Shown one piece after another: positions 1-7,422 of a DNA stretch of 64,000 nt. Position 1 is the first letter of the stretch, and every line of letters begins with the position of its first letter. A program made the position numbers and the translations under genes. The notes under the pieces are model-generated. The model saw nothing but the letters and a program-made list of their open reading frames with translations, searched no databases and was not told the DNA's origin. The stretch is from an uncultured Limosilactobacillus sp. (GTDB taxonomy: Bacteria; Bacillota; Bacilli; Lactobacillales; Lactobacillaceae), in contig NZ_CAKPYE010000002.1 of NCBI RefSeq assembly GCF_934202705.1, positions 124,001 through 188,000 of the forward strand. Reading direction: 5' to 3'.

Positions 1-100
1 GGTATGGATTGACCCAAACGATTCCCGAAAGAATGAGACTTACTATGACGACGATCGTTAAAATAATTGCCAACCAGTTATCTTTAAGCTTAGCTAGCAT
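1..100 (-). CDS. yycH: WalK-regulatory protein YycH (WalH), N-terminal fragment
   Basis: The ATG at 98-100 (minus strand) opens a frame that runs off the left edge and encodes about 33 residues: a short basic start followed by one hydrophobic membrane segment (roughly residues 9-30). It overlaps the end of walK by 11 bp and has a good AGGAGA Shine-Dalgarno inside the walK 3' end. YycH is the usual next gene after walK in Firmicutes, a membrane-anchored extracytoplasmic protein that modulates WalK. The identification rests on this position and the N-terminal anchor; the rest of the gene is outside the window. Confidence 0.75.
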   Translation of the reverse strand, partial: MLAKLKDNWLAIILTIVVIVSLILSGIVWVNPY

Positions 101-1946
101 CCCATTCATCTCCTTCATCGTATGGCACATATGGTAGGGAAATGTAAAAGGTTGATCCTTTTCCTTCGATACTATCAACCCAAATTTGACCGCCTAATAA
201 ATTAACCACTTCTTTGGAAATTGCCAAACCTAAACCAGTTCCGCCTTGTTTCCGTGATCGCGCTTTATCAACTCTAAAGAAACGATCAAAGATATGGCTA
301 ATATCTTTTCGCGGAATTCCCAATCCTTGGTCCGCAATACTCATAATGACATGATTTTTCGTCTCCATTAACCGCGCGGTAATGACTCCCCCATCTGGTG
401 AATACTTAACTGCGTTATTCATAATGTTATCGATTACTTGAGTAAATTTATCTGTGTCGATTTCAACCCAAAGATCCTTTTTGGTAATCTTCCTTTGAAT
501 CGTATATTTCTTTTGTTTTGGATCAGTTTCTTTTTTCAAAATCATATCAAAACGGTCAAGAATATAGTTAAATAATTCGTTGATATTAACATATTCTAGA
601 TTTAATTTAACCGTCCCGGAGTCCATCCTTGAGAGACTCAAAAGATCATTGATCATCCGGATCATGCGGTCCGTCTCATCCTGAACCACTTTTAAAAATC
701 GTGGAGCAATTTCAGCATCTTTCCACGCCCCATCACTGAGCGCCTCAACATAACTTTTTACACTGGTTAATGGCGTCCGTAACTCATGAGAAACATTTGA
801 AACGAACTGTTTCCGCTCTTGATCTTCTTTTTGTTGACTAGTAACGTCATGAAGAACGCAGACAAAGCCACTCACAAACCCGGATTCTCTTTGAACCGTT
901 GAAAAGTAGGCTGAAAGAATCATTCCGCTGGTATCACTATTGTCGATTAAAATTTGCTGAACATCATCATCAACCAGTTCACGCATTGTGTAATCTTTTT
1001 TGATCCCTAAAATCTCTAATAACGATTTACCAATAATTTTGTCATCTTTTTGCACATCTAATAATTGCTGCGCAGTTTCATTAATAATCGTAATATTTCC
1101 TTGACGATCAGTTGCCAGAACACCATCTGACATGTGCGATAGAACACTATTTAGCCGTCGCTGTTCAGCTTCGGAAACTTCCTGGCTTTCCTCAACGCGA
1201 ACAGACAAGTTATTAATAGCACCGGCCAGTTGACCTAACTCGTCATTTCCCATGACTTCAACTCGTCCAGAATAATCACCACGCGCAATCCGCAATGTTT
1301 GTTTACGCATTTCTTCAATTGGTCGAGTTATTTCCCGGGAAATGATAATCGTAATGCCCAGGCCAATAATAATGGTCACTAGGGCTGCAAAAACGTAAAT
1401 TAATGAAATATTATTAATGGTTGAATAAACGCTCTCTAAACTCGCCCGCATATACACGGCACCAACAACATTATTCGCGTTATTACTGCTAAGTAATGGG
1501 ACGACGTTGACGTAGTATCGATTATGATTATCGTTATCGTAAACGTTCTTGTTGTGAGACCGGTTAGTTGCTAGCACATTTTTGACTGTACTATCAGTCG
1601 TTCGTTGTCCAATCATATTACGATTGCCAGGGTTACTACTCCCACGAATAATCCCTTTACTGTCGACTACGCGAATCTCAGAAATATTATTATTGTTAAC
1701 CTCAGTTAGAATTTCGCGAATTTGCCGATTGGCTTTTTTGGTATTCTTTCGGCCGAGTTGTGTTGCTAATGAGTTATCAATATAGGAAGGCAGTTCAATT
1801 TGTTGACGAAAATTAGAAAGATTTTGTCGCTCTAATTGACGCACAAAAACCGCCCCAACGATCTCAAGCGTTAACATTAGCATTAACGCAAACACCAGGG
1901 CGATTTTAAAATGAATAGATTGATAAAATTTTAGTTTGCTGTTCAC
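90..1946 (-). CDS. walK: Sensor histidine kinase WalK (YycG/VicK)
   Basis: Membrane kinase of the essential WalRK system that controls peptidoglycan hydrolases and cell-wall homeostasis. The 618 residues show a first membrane segment (about 13-36), an extracytoplasmic domain, a second membrane segment (about 181-203), HAMP (about 204-250), PAS (about 265-370), the phospho-acceptor H-box SHELRTPL with His387, the N-box around 505-517 and ATP-lid glycine motifs DQGLGIP (539) and GGTGLGL (568). The start is GTG, preceded by an AGGGG element 10 nt away, 13 nt after the walR stop, so it is co-transcribed with walR. The PAS domain and full length match the family. Confidence 0.95.
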   Translation of the reverse strand: MNSKLKFYQSIHFKIALVFALMLMLTLEIVGAVFVRQLERQNLSNFRQQIELPSYIDNSLATQLGRKNTKKANRQIREILTEVNNNNISEIRVVDSKGIIRGSSNPGNRNMIGQRTTDSTVKNVLATNRSHNKNVYDNDNHNRYYVNVVPLLSSNNANNVVGAVYMRASLESVYSTINNISLIYVFAALVTIIIGLGITIIISREITRPIEEMRKQTLRIARGDYSGRVEVMGNDELGQLAGAINNLSVRVEESQEVSEAEQRRLNSVLSHMSDGVLATDRQGNITIINETAQQLLDVQKDDKIIGKSLLEILGIKKDYTMRELVDDDVQQILIDNSDTSGMILSAYFSTVQRESGFVSGFVCVLHDVTSQQKEDQERKQFVSNVSHELRTPLTSVKSYVEALSDGAWKDAEIAPRFLKVVQDETDRMIRMINDLLSLSRMDSGTVKLNLEYVNINELFNYILDRFDMILKKETDPKQKKYTIQRKITKKDLWVEIDTDKFTQVIDNIMNNAVKYSPDGGVITARLMETKNHVIMSIADQGLGIPRKDISHIFDRFFRVDKARSRKQGGTGLGLAISKEVVNLLGGQIWVDSIEGKGSTFYISLPYVPYDEGDEWDAS

Positions 1947-1959
1947 AACTTATTTACCC

Positions 1960-2667
1960 CTACTCTTGATTAGGATTAGCCAAATAGTAACCAACTCCTC
2001 GTCGCGTCACTAACCATTGCGGGTGACTAGGATTATCTTCAATTTTTTCACGTAGTCGACGAACTGTAACATCAACCGTTCGAACATCCCCAAAGTAATC
2101 ATAACCCCAAACCGTCTGCAAAAGTTGTTCACGTTTGATAACTTGACCGATATGTTGGGCTAGATAATATAATAATTCAAATTCACGATGGGTTAAATTA
2201 ATATTGTCTCCGCGCTTCGTAACAGTATAAGCATCTGGATGAATCGTTAAATCTCCGATCTTGATATCATTGGTTTCCGTATCAGAATTTGGAGTATTAA
2301 CTGCATCTTGTCGACGTAAATTAGCTTTGACCCGCGCAACTAATTCACGATTAGAAAACGGCTTGGTGACATAGTCATCTGCACCTAACTCCAAACCTAA
2401 AACTTTATCAAGTTCCGAATCCTTAGCAGTCACCATAATAATTGGAGTACTATGTTTTGCTCGCACTCGTTTAGCAACTTCCAACCCATCAATCTTTGGT
2501 AACATCAGGTCTAAAATGATCAAATCAGGCTGATCACTTTCCACTTTTTCAAGGCCTTCTTCACCGTCAAAAGCAGTTACAACCTCGTAACCCTCTTTTT
2601 CTAAGTTAAATTTGATGATATCTGAAATTGGTTTTTCATCATCAACCACTAAGACTTTGTTGGCCAT
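1960..2667 (-). CDS. walR: Response regulator WalR (YycF/VicR)
   Basis: OmpR/PhoB-family DNA-binding response regulator, partner of WalK. Of 235 residues, 4-115 form the receiver with acidic D9/D10 and phospho-acceptor D53 (LILDLMLPKIDG); about 140-232 form the winged-helix DNA-binding domain ending in RRLREKIE and TRRGVGYYL. A strong GGAGG lies before the ATG. First gene of walR-walK-yycH. In the family it activates autolysin genes and is normally essential. Confidence 0.96.
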   Translation of the reverse strand: MANKVLVVDDEKPISDIIKFNLEKEGYEVVTAFDGEEGLEKVESDQPDLIILDLMLPKIDGLEVAKRVRAKHSTPIIMVTAKDSELDKVLGLELGADDYVTKPFSNRELVARVKANLRRQDAVNTPNSDTETNDIKIGDLTIHPDAYTVTKRGDNINLTHREFELLYYLAQHIGQVIKREQLLQTVWGYDYFGDVRTVDVTVRRLREKIEDNPSHPQWLVTRRGVGYYLANPNQE

Positions 2668-2755
2668 TTGAATTCCTCCAATTAATCATGAAATTAATAA
2701 GTTTTATCAATCTAAACTTTACTAATTTCTAATTTGTCCGTTTAATTACGTTCTC

Positions 2756-2764
2756 ATTATACCA
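2756..2764 (-). promoter_or_regulatory. Putative extended -10 promoter of the wal operon
   Basis: On the minus strand TGGTATAAT is a perfect extended -10 (TGnTATAAT), about 90 bp before the walR start; the -35 region is only T-rich. It would give an untranslated leader of about 80 nt that is AT-rich and without a clear hairpin. Confidence 0.5.
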
Positions 2765-2799
2765 CTTCCATAATAATTAAAAAAAATATCAAAAAAGGC

Positions 2800-2828
2800 T
2801 TGTCAAATCTGCCGATAACTGATAACAT
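2800..2828 (+). promoter_or_regulatory. Promoter of the first tRNA-Lys gene
   Basis: TTGTCA (2800-2805), 17-bp spacer, TAACAT (2823-2828). The predicted start lies about 15 nt before the mature tRNA 5' end. Confidence 0.6.
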
Positions 2829-2849
2829 ATCTATTGTTCTGATAATTAT

Positions 2850-2922
2850 GGGCAGTTAGCTCAGCTGGCAGAGCAACGGACTCTTAATCCGTGGGTCCAG
2901 GGTTCGATCCCCTGACTGCCCA
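2850..2922 (+). tRNA. tRNA-Lys (anticodon CUU)
   Basis: A 73-nt cloverleaf: acceptor GGGCAGT pairs with ACTGCCC, discriminator A; D-arm with AGCTCAGCTGGCAGAGC; anticodon stem ACGGA/TCCGT with loop CTCTTAA, anticodon CTT, which reads AAG; T-arm with GGTTCGATCC. The CCA end is not encoded. An identical copy lies at 4137-4209. Confidence 0.97.
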
Positions 2923-2934
2923 TCAGAGGTTTAC

Positions 2935-2968
2935 AGAGGTTGAAGTAATAACTTCATCCTCTTTTTTT
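2935..2968 (+). terminator. Rho-independent terminator after tRNA-Lys
   Basis: Stem AGAGGTTGAAGT / ACTTCATCCTCT (one mismatch) with loop AATA, followed by a run of T. Confidence 0.85.
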
Positions 2969-3033
2969 ATATTATTTTTGATGATTAAAATGCTAGGCAT
3001 CAATGCACTAGCCAAGTTTCAAACCTTAAATGA

Positions 3034-3147
3034 GCGTCAATTACCTGTATCAAGCTACGTGAACCAGAAGTTGCCTATGTTCTTGCCATCGCTAGTCGTC
3101 CTTCTCAATTGGTTGATACCATCAAGGCTTTAATTTTCTACCAATGA
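3034..3147 (+). pseudogene. Possible decayed coding fragment between the tRNA-Lys genes
   Basis: In this frame, open from after a TGA at 3031 to a TGA at 3145, the sequence encodes a protein-like stretch containing KLREPEVAYVLAIASRP and QLVDTIKALIFYQ. No start codon with a ribosome-binding site exists; the plausible upstream part is in another frame, as expected for a frameshifted gene end. A terminator follows at 3185. I do not recognise the family. It could also be chance coding potential. Confidence 0.3.
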
Positions 3148-3184
3148 ATTAGCTAAAATTGATCGAATGTCATCTAAATAAATT

Positions 3185-3215
3185 AAAAGCTAGGAATTTT
3201 CCTAGTTTTTTTTTT
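3185..3215. terminator. Terminator following the decayed fragment
   Basis: Stem CTAGG/CCTAG extended by A-T pairs on both sides (AAAAG...TTTTT), followed by ten T. It is symmetric enough to work in both directions and separates the fragment from the merR-like gene. Confidence 0.7.
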
Positions 3216-3223
3216 AAAATTAC

Positions 3224-3254
3224 TTGCTGATGACCCAACGTCATCATTTAGAAT
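3224..3254 (+). promoter_or_regulatory. MerR-type promoter/operator of the adjacent regulator
   Basis: TTGCTG (-35, 3224-3229) and TAGAAT (-10, 3249-3254) are separated by 19 bp. A perfect dyad TGATGAC-CCAAC-GTCATCA (3228-3246) fills the spacer. An over-long 19-bp spacer holding the operator is the hallmark of MerR-family promoters, which the regulator activates by untwisting DNA. It suggests autoregulation of the gene starting at 3283, and also shows that the upstream ATG at 3253 lies in the -10 and is not the start. Confidence 0.7.
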
Positions 3255-3282
3255 GTTTACAATTACAGAAAGGAGTAAGAAA

Positions 3283-3990
3283 ATGTTAACTAGTGGTCAA
3301 TTAGCCAAAAAGTGTCATGTCTCTCTTCGAACCGTCCAGTATTATGATCGAAAAGGACTGTTACACGCTCACAGAACTGAAAATAATCGACGAGAATATC
3401 GTCCACAAGATCTTTTTAAACTTCAGCAAATTATTATCTATCGTGATCTTGGTTTTCAATTGAACGATATTCAAAAACTGCTTGATAATCAGCAAAACTA
3501 TCAAGCATTGTCATCAATGATCGATAATCAATCAGCAAAGTTACAACAACAGCTTCATCTAACTGAAGCACAAATTGAAGGATTAAACGCATTGCAAAAA
3601 CAGCTTAAATCAGATAATGGACTCTCAACTACTCTTCAAAAGCAAATTAAATTTAAAATGACATTAACTGGTCAACTTTACCAGCTCCGCTTAAAGATAA
3701 TTCTTTGGGGATTAATTATTGATTTTCTTCTATGGGGATCTCTATTTTGGGTTATTTATCAAGGGGCTTCCCAATGGTATTTTGTTTTAGGATTGATCGG
3801 TTCAATCCTAATTTGTTGGAAAATCATCTCTTATTATTACCATCATGCTATCTATCTGTGTCCTCATTGTCAGTTCGAGTTCGTTCCACAATTCAAGGAA
3901 TGGTTGTTTTCTTCACACACACCAAACACAAGAAAGCTGACTTGTCCTCACTGTCATAAAAAAGGCTTTTGTATTGAAGAATACCGTTAA
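3283..3990 (+). CDS. Membrane-anchored MerR-family regulator with C-terminal zinc-ribbon-like motif
   Basis: Of 235 residues, about 1-70 are a MerR winged-helix domain (LTSGQLAKKCHVSLRTVQYYDRKG; RREYRPQDLFKLQQI), followed by a coiled-coil dimerisation segment (about 75-125). Two hydrophobic segments then follow (about 140-160 and 165-185), and a C-terminal domain with two CPHC pairs typical of a zinc ribbon. The ATG at 3283 has a well-spaced AAAGGAG; an in-frame ATG at 3253 lies in the promoter -10. The gene stands alone, between terminators and tRNA-Lys copies, with its own MerR-type promoter. Its signal and targets are unknown; the zinc site could sense metal or redox state, or be structural. 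Confidence 0.8.
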   Translation: MLTSGQLAKKCHVSLRTVQYYDRKGLLHAHRTENNRREYRPQDLFKLQQIIIYRDLGFQLNDIQKLLDNQQNYQALSSMIDNQSAKLQQQLHLTEAQIEGLNALQKQLKSDNGLSTTLQKQIKFKMTLTGQLYQLRLKIILWGLIIDFLLWGSLFWVIYQGASQWYFVLGLIGSILICWKIISYYYHHAIYLCPHCQFEFVPQFKEWLFSSHTPNTRKLTCPHCHKKGFCIEEYR

Positions 3991-4136
3991 CTTTTCTTTG
4001 AATTAAGCTAGAGTTGTAATATTAGTCGACTGTCAAAATTTGCTCGCCACTATTCTAAATAAAATTAGTTTTCTTCGAAAAAGTCCTTGTAAATTCAGAT
4101 AAAGATTGATATTATAATATCTGTTGTCAATGATAT

Positions 4137-4209
4137 GGGCAGTTAGCTCAGCTGGCAGAGCAACGGACTCTTAATCCGTGGGTCCAGGGTTCGATCCCCT
4201 GACTGCCCA
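4137..4209 (+). tRNA. tRNA-Lys (anticodon CUU), second copy
   Basis: All 73 nt are identical to the copy at 2850-2922 (same acceptor, CTT anticodon and T-arm). A TATAAT lies about 25 nt upstream; the short segment just before the gene resembles that before the first copy, as expected from tandem duplication with later insertion or divergence between. Confidence 0.97.
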
Positions 4210-4212
4210 TCT

Positions 4213-4252
4213 AAAAAAGGACGATCATCATTTGGATGGTCGTCCTTTTTTT
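4213..4252. terminator. Bidirectional terminator between tRNA-Lys and the MFS gene
   Basis: Stem AGGACGATCATC / GATGGTCGTCCT (one G-T pair), A-run on the left and T-run on the right, so it can end the tRNA transcript (+) and the MFS transcript (-). Confidence 0.85.
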
Positions 4253-4272
4253 AACAATTTCCCAGGAAATAA

Positions 4273-5472
4273 TTAATATTCTGTTACCCGTTTCTTGGTG
4301 CGCTCCAAAATAAGGCTGGAGATAATTACTACTAAGACCAGTGCCCCGGCACATGCAATAAATAATGGTTGATACGATAATTTTTCAATTACCATTCCAC
4401 CAATTGCCGGACCAACTGCTTTACCAAATGAAATTAGTGCATTGAGTAAGCCCTGATAGCGACCCTTTTCGTTAGCTGGTGATAATTGATCAACAACTGC
4501 TGGAACAGTTGGGAACACTGTAATTTCTCCCAAGGTTAGAACTACCATTCCAATGACAAACCACCAATATTGCTTAGCAAAAACTAAGACGATAAATGAA
4601 AGCGTGATTCCACAAATACCAACATAAATCTTGAGATAGTCATTCTTAACATACTGGTTGACAATATTCATCAGCGGTTGCAACAAGACAACCATTAAAC
4701 CATTGATCGTCCAGAGAAGACTGTAAAGAGTCATTGAAATCCCATGGTTCGTTACATATACAGACATATTACTTGACCATTGCGAGTAAGCAATCCAAAT
4801 AATTACCATGGCAATAAACATTGTCCAGATTGTAATTAAATTGGGCCCTGGTAGCTTGGTAGTTTTGGGATGCTTAATTTCTTGTTCTTCGACAGCTGCT
4901 TCCCGCTTTCGATCAATTTTAACCCGATAATATTTATACACGATTAGAGTAAAGAACAGGTATAAGATCCCAGTTAATAAGAAAAGTGGACCAACCTGAT
5001 TACGCGCTAGTTGATACAGTGGTCCGACCACACTAGTGGCAAATACCATCCCAAGATTATTGGAAAAGTAAATCATATTAAAAACAAAGCGCCCATCATG
5101 CCCATGAACCATCGTGCCATATGAGTTATGGAGTGTTACCAGCCACCCGTTAAAAAATCCCACTAGAGTTAACATTACTGGATAAATCGGCCAGCCACTT
5201 TTCCAAACCAGGACAAACATCGTGATTACCGCTCCCAGGATTCCTTCAATCATTAAGGTTCGTGGATTATACCGGTCAAATAGGATTCCTGCGATATAAC
5301 TGCCAACCACATTTGCTCCCGAATAATAAAGAATAACTAGCCCAGCAATGGTTAATGATTGATGAAGTTGGTCATGAATATAAACTGTCGTTAGTGGCCA
5401 AACAAAGCTGTTTCCAAAGTTAACTAGAAATACTCCAATCAGCAGCCAATGGAGTTTGATTCCTTTATTCAT
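4273..5472 (-). CDS. Major facilitator superfamily transporter
   Basis: The 399-residue polytopic protein has about 12 hydrophobic segments, a central cytoplasmic loop rich in charge (about residues 180-205, RKREAAVEEQ), and the MFS loop signature between helices 2 and 3 (GILFDRYNPRTLM). It resembles multidrug-exporter-type MFS proteins, but substrate cannot be read from sequence. It directly follows the terminator of the dnaB operon, and the Shine-Dalgarno is weak (AGAGAG), so expression may be low or by read-through. Confidence 0.8.
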   Translation of the reverse strand: MNKGIKLHWLLIGVFLVNFGNSFVWPLTTVYIHDQLHQSLTIAGLVILYYSGANVVGSYIAGILFDRYNPRTLMIEGILGAVITMFVLVWKSGWPIYPVMLTLVGFFNGWLVTLHNSYGTMVHGHDGRFVFNMIYFSNNLGMVFATSVVGPLYQLARNQVGPLFLLTGILYLFFTLIVYKYYRVKIDRKREAAVEEQEIKHPKTTKLPGPNLITIWTMFIAMVIIWIAYSQWSSNMSVYVTNHGISMTLYSLLWTINGLMVVLLQPLMNIVNQYVKNDYLKIYVGICGITLSFIVLVFAKQYWWFVIGMVVLTLGEITVFPTVPAVVDQLSPANEKGRYQGLLNALISFGKAVGPAIGGMVIEKLSYQPLFIACAGALVLVVIISSLILERTKKRVTEY

Positions 5473-5495
5473 CGTCTGTTTCTCTCTTTCTATAA

Positions 5496-5521
5496 TTAAA
5501 AAGGCTGGGATTTTCCCAGCC
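5496..5521 (-). terminator. Terminator of the gdpP-rplI-dnaB operon
   Basis: On the minus strand GGCTGGGA and TCCCAGCC form a GC-rich stem followed by TTTTT, 5 nt after the dnaB stop. Confidence 0.88.
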
Positions 5522-5525
5522 GATT

Positions 5526-6926
5526 TTATTGATCGTCATGCTGATAATCAATTGAAGCAAATTTATTATATGTTTTATTAAATAACAATTTAACTGTCCC
5601 TCGTGGACCACTCCGGTTCTTATCAATAATCACTTCAACTTCACTCAGACTTGGAACGTCTGCGTCTTGCTGATTAGACTGTTGATTACTATCCTGATTA
5701 TCATTGCCCGCTTCACGCTGATAGTAGTCCTCACGATATAAGAAACTAACAATATCAGCATCCTGTTCAATTGAACCAGATTCACGAATATCAGATAATA
5801 CCGGTCGCTTATCTTGCCGTTGCTCAACTCCCCGCGAAAGCTGAGAAAGGGCAATGACCGGGCACTGTAATTCCTTTGCTAATTTCTTCAGTTGCCGCGA
5901 AATTTCTGAAACTTCTTGTTGACGGTTTTCAGAGTTTCCACCTTCAATTAATTGCAAATAATCGATCACAATTAACCCAAGGTTTCCGGTTCGTTTAGCT
6001 AACCGCCGACACTTCGCCCGAATTTCGGGAACCCGAATTCCAGGGGTATCGTCAATATAAATATCAGCAGAATCTAATGTGCTAGCAGCAACCCATAGAC
6101 TCTGCCACTCATCTTGAGTCAGTTCACCAGTCCGTAAATGGTTTGCGTTGATACTTCCTTCTGCACAAAGCATCCGGTTAACTAATGACTCTGCCCCCAT
6201 TTCAAGGCTAAAAATCGCGACTGACGTATTATTCTTAATGGCTACGTTTTGCGCAATATTTAATGCAAAGGCCGTTTTCCCCATTGCAGGACGAGCTGCA
6301 AGAATCACCAGCTCATCTGGGTGCAATCCAGTCGTCATCTTATCTAGTTGCGGATATCCGGTTGCAATTCCGGTCACATCAGATTTCTGCCGGGATAATT
6401 CAAAAATTTTATCAACTGATGAATTTAATAAATCACCGATTTTTTGTAAATCTGTATTATTATTGCTTTCCGCAACCCCTAAAATTGAACGCTCAGCATC
6501 GTCCAACAAATCAGTCAGGTCTTCTGTATCATCATACGTTTTGCTAACAATCTTTGTTGCCGTATCAATCAGCTTACGCGAAGTCGATTTTTCCTTAACG
6601 ATCTTAGCATAGTATACAACGTCTGCTGCCGTTGGCACGGCACCGGCCAATTTTGCTAGATATTCAACTCCACCAACGTTTTCAGTTTGGTTCTCACGAT
6701 CTAATTCGTTTTTTAACGAAACTACGTCAATTGGCACATCCTGGTCATTCAACTTAATCATCGTGGCAAACAGAATCTGGTGAGCACGAGTATAGAAGTC
6801 TTCAGGTTGAACGTACTCCATGGCTTCTACAATCGCATCTTTCGCCAAAAACGCTGCCCCTAGAACCGCTTGTTCAGCTTCAAGATTCCGTGGCGGTGTT
6901 CGATTAATCTCTGGCGCGTTATCCAT
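5526..6926 (-). CDS. dnaB: Replicative DNA helicase DnaB
   Basis: Hexameric helicase at the replication fork (called dnaC in Bacillus subtilis). The 466 residues show the N-terminal DnaB domain (about 10-115), linker, and RecA-like C-terminal domain with Walker A ARPAMGKTA (211-219), Walker B LIVIDYLQL, and RESGSIEQDADIV near the C-terminus. A Gln/Asn/Asp-rich insertion (about residues 415-430) sits before the final strands. Follows rplI and gdpP, the usual order in lactobacilli. Confidence 0.96.
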   Translation of the reverse strand: MDNAPEINRTPPRNLEAEQAVLGAAFLAKDAIVEAMEYVQPEDFYTRAHQILFATMIKLNDQDVPIDVVSLKNELDRENQTENVGGVEYLAKLAGAVPTAADVVYYAKIVKEKSTSRKLIDTATKIVSKTYDDTEDLTDLLDDAERSILGVAESNNNTDLQKIGDLLNSSVDKIFELSRQKSDVTGIATGYPQLDKMTTGLHPDELVILAARPAMGKTAFALNIAQNVAIKNNTSVAIFSLEMGAESLVNRMLCAEGSINANHLRTGELTQDEWQSLWVAASTLDSADIYIDDTPGIRVPEIRAKCRRLAKRTGNLGLIVIDYLQLIEGGNSENRQQEVSEISRQLKKLAKELQCPVIALSQLSRGVEQRQDKRPVLSDIRESGSIEQDADIVSFLYREDYYQREAGNDNQDSNQQSNQQDADVPSLSEVEVIIDKNRSGPRGTVKLLFNKTYNKFASIDYQHDDQ

Positions 6927-6964
6927 GGATCGTCCTCCTTACCTCAATAATTGATGCTAATCAT

Positions 6965-7417
6965 TTATTTTTCCGCAATATGGACCCGCATCTTCGCTTC
7001 AACATCGTGGTGTAACTTAACCTTCACGGTTACATATCCAAGGGCCTTAATTGGGGCCGCTAATTCTAACTTCCGCTTATCTAATTTAATATTGTATTGG
7101 TCTTGAAGAGCCTTAGCAATTTGCTTACTGGAAATGGAACCAAACATCCGACCATCGGTTCCAGCTTTCCCTTTCATTTCAAGAACCATATCATCGCTTT
7201 CCAACATTTGTTTTAATTTCTTTGCTTCCGCTAATTCTTCAGCCTCTTGTTTTTCTTTGGAACGTTCTTGGCCTTGAACTTCACTTAAAGCTGATTTAGT
7301 TGCTAATTTTGCCTTCCCACGTGGAATTAAAAAGTTTTGGGCATAACCATCTGGTACGTTCTTAACTTCGCCACGCTTGCCACGTCCTTTAACATCTTCT
7401 ACAAAAATAACTTTCAT
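6965..7417 (-). CDS. rplI: 50S ribosomal protein L9
   Basis: The 150-residue protein starts MKVIFVEDVKGRGKRG, the universal L9 N-terminus, and contains the signature NFLIPRGKA. The ATG at 7417 is chosen over a GTG at 7426 because L9 begins MKV and GAGGAG lies 9 nt upstream. It follows the gdpP stop by 5 nt, consistent with translational coupling. Confidence 0.95.
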   Translation of the reverse strand: MKVIFVEDVKGRGKRGEVKNVPDGYAQNFLIPRGKAKLATKSALSEVQGQERSKEKQEAEELAEAKKLKQMLESDDMVLEMKGKAGTDGRMFGSISSKQIAKALQDQYNIKLDKRKLELAAPIKALGYVTVKVKLHHDVEAKMRVHIAEK

Positions 7418-7422
7418 TCTAA

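Noticed and set aside
2891..3133. Open frame starting inside tRNA-Lys and running through its terminator
   Set aside because: It overlaps a certain tRNA gene and terminator and has no ribosome-binding site; only the separate 3034-3147 frame looks protein-like.
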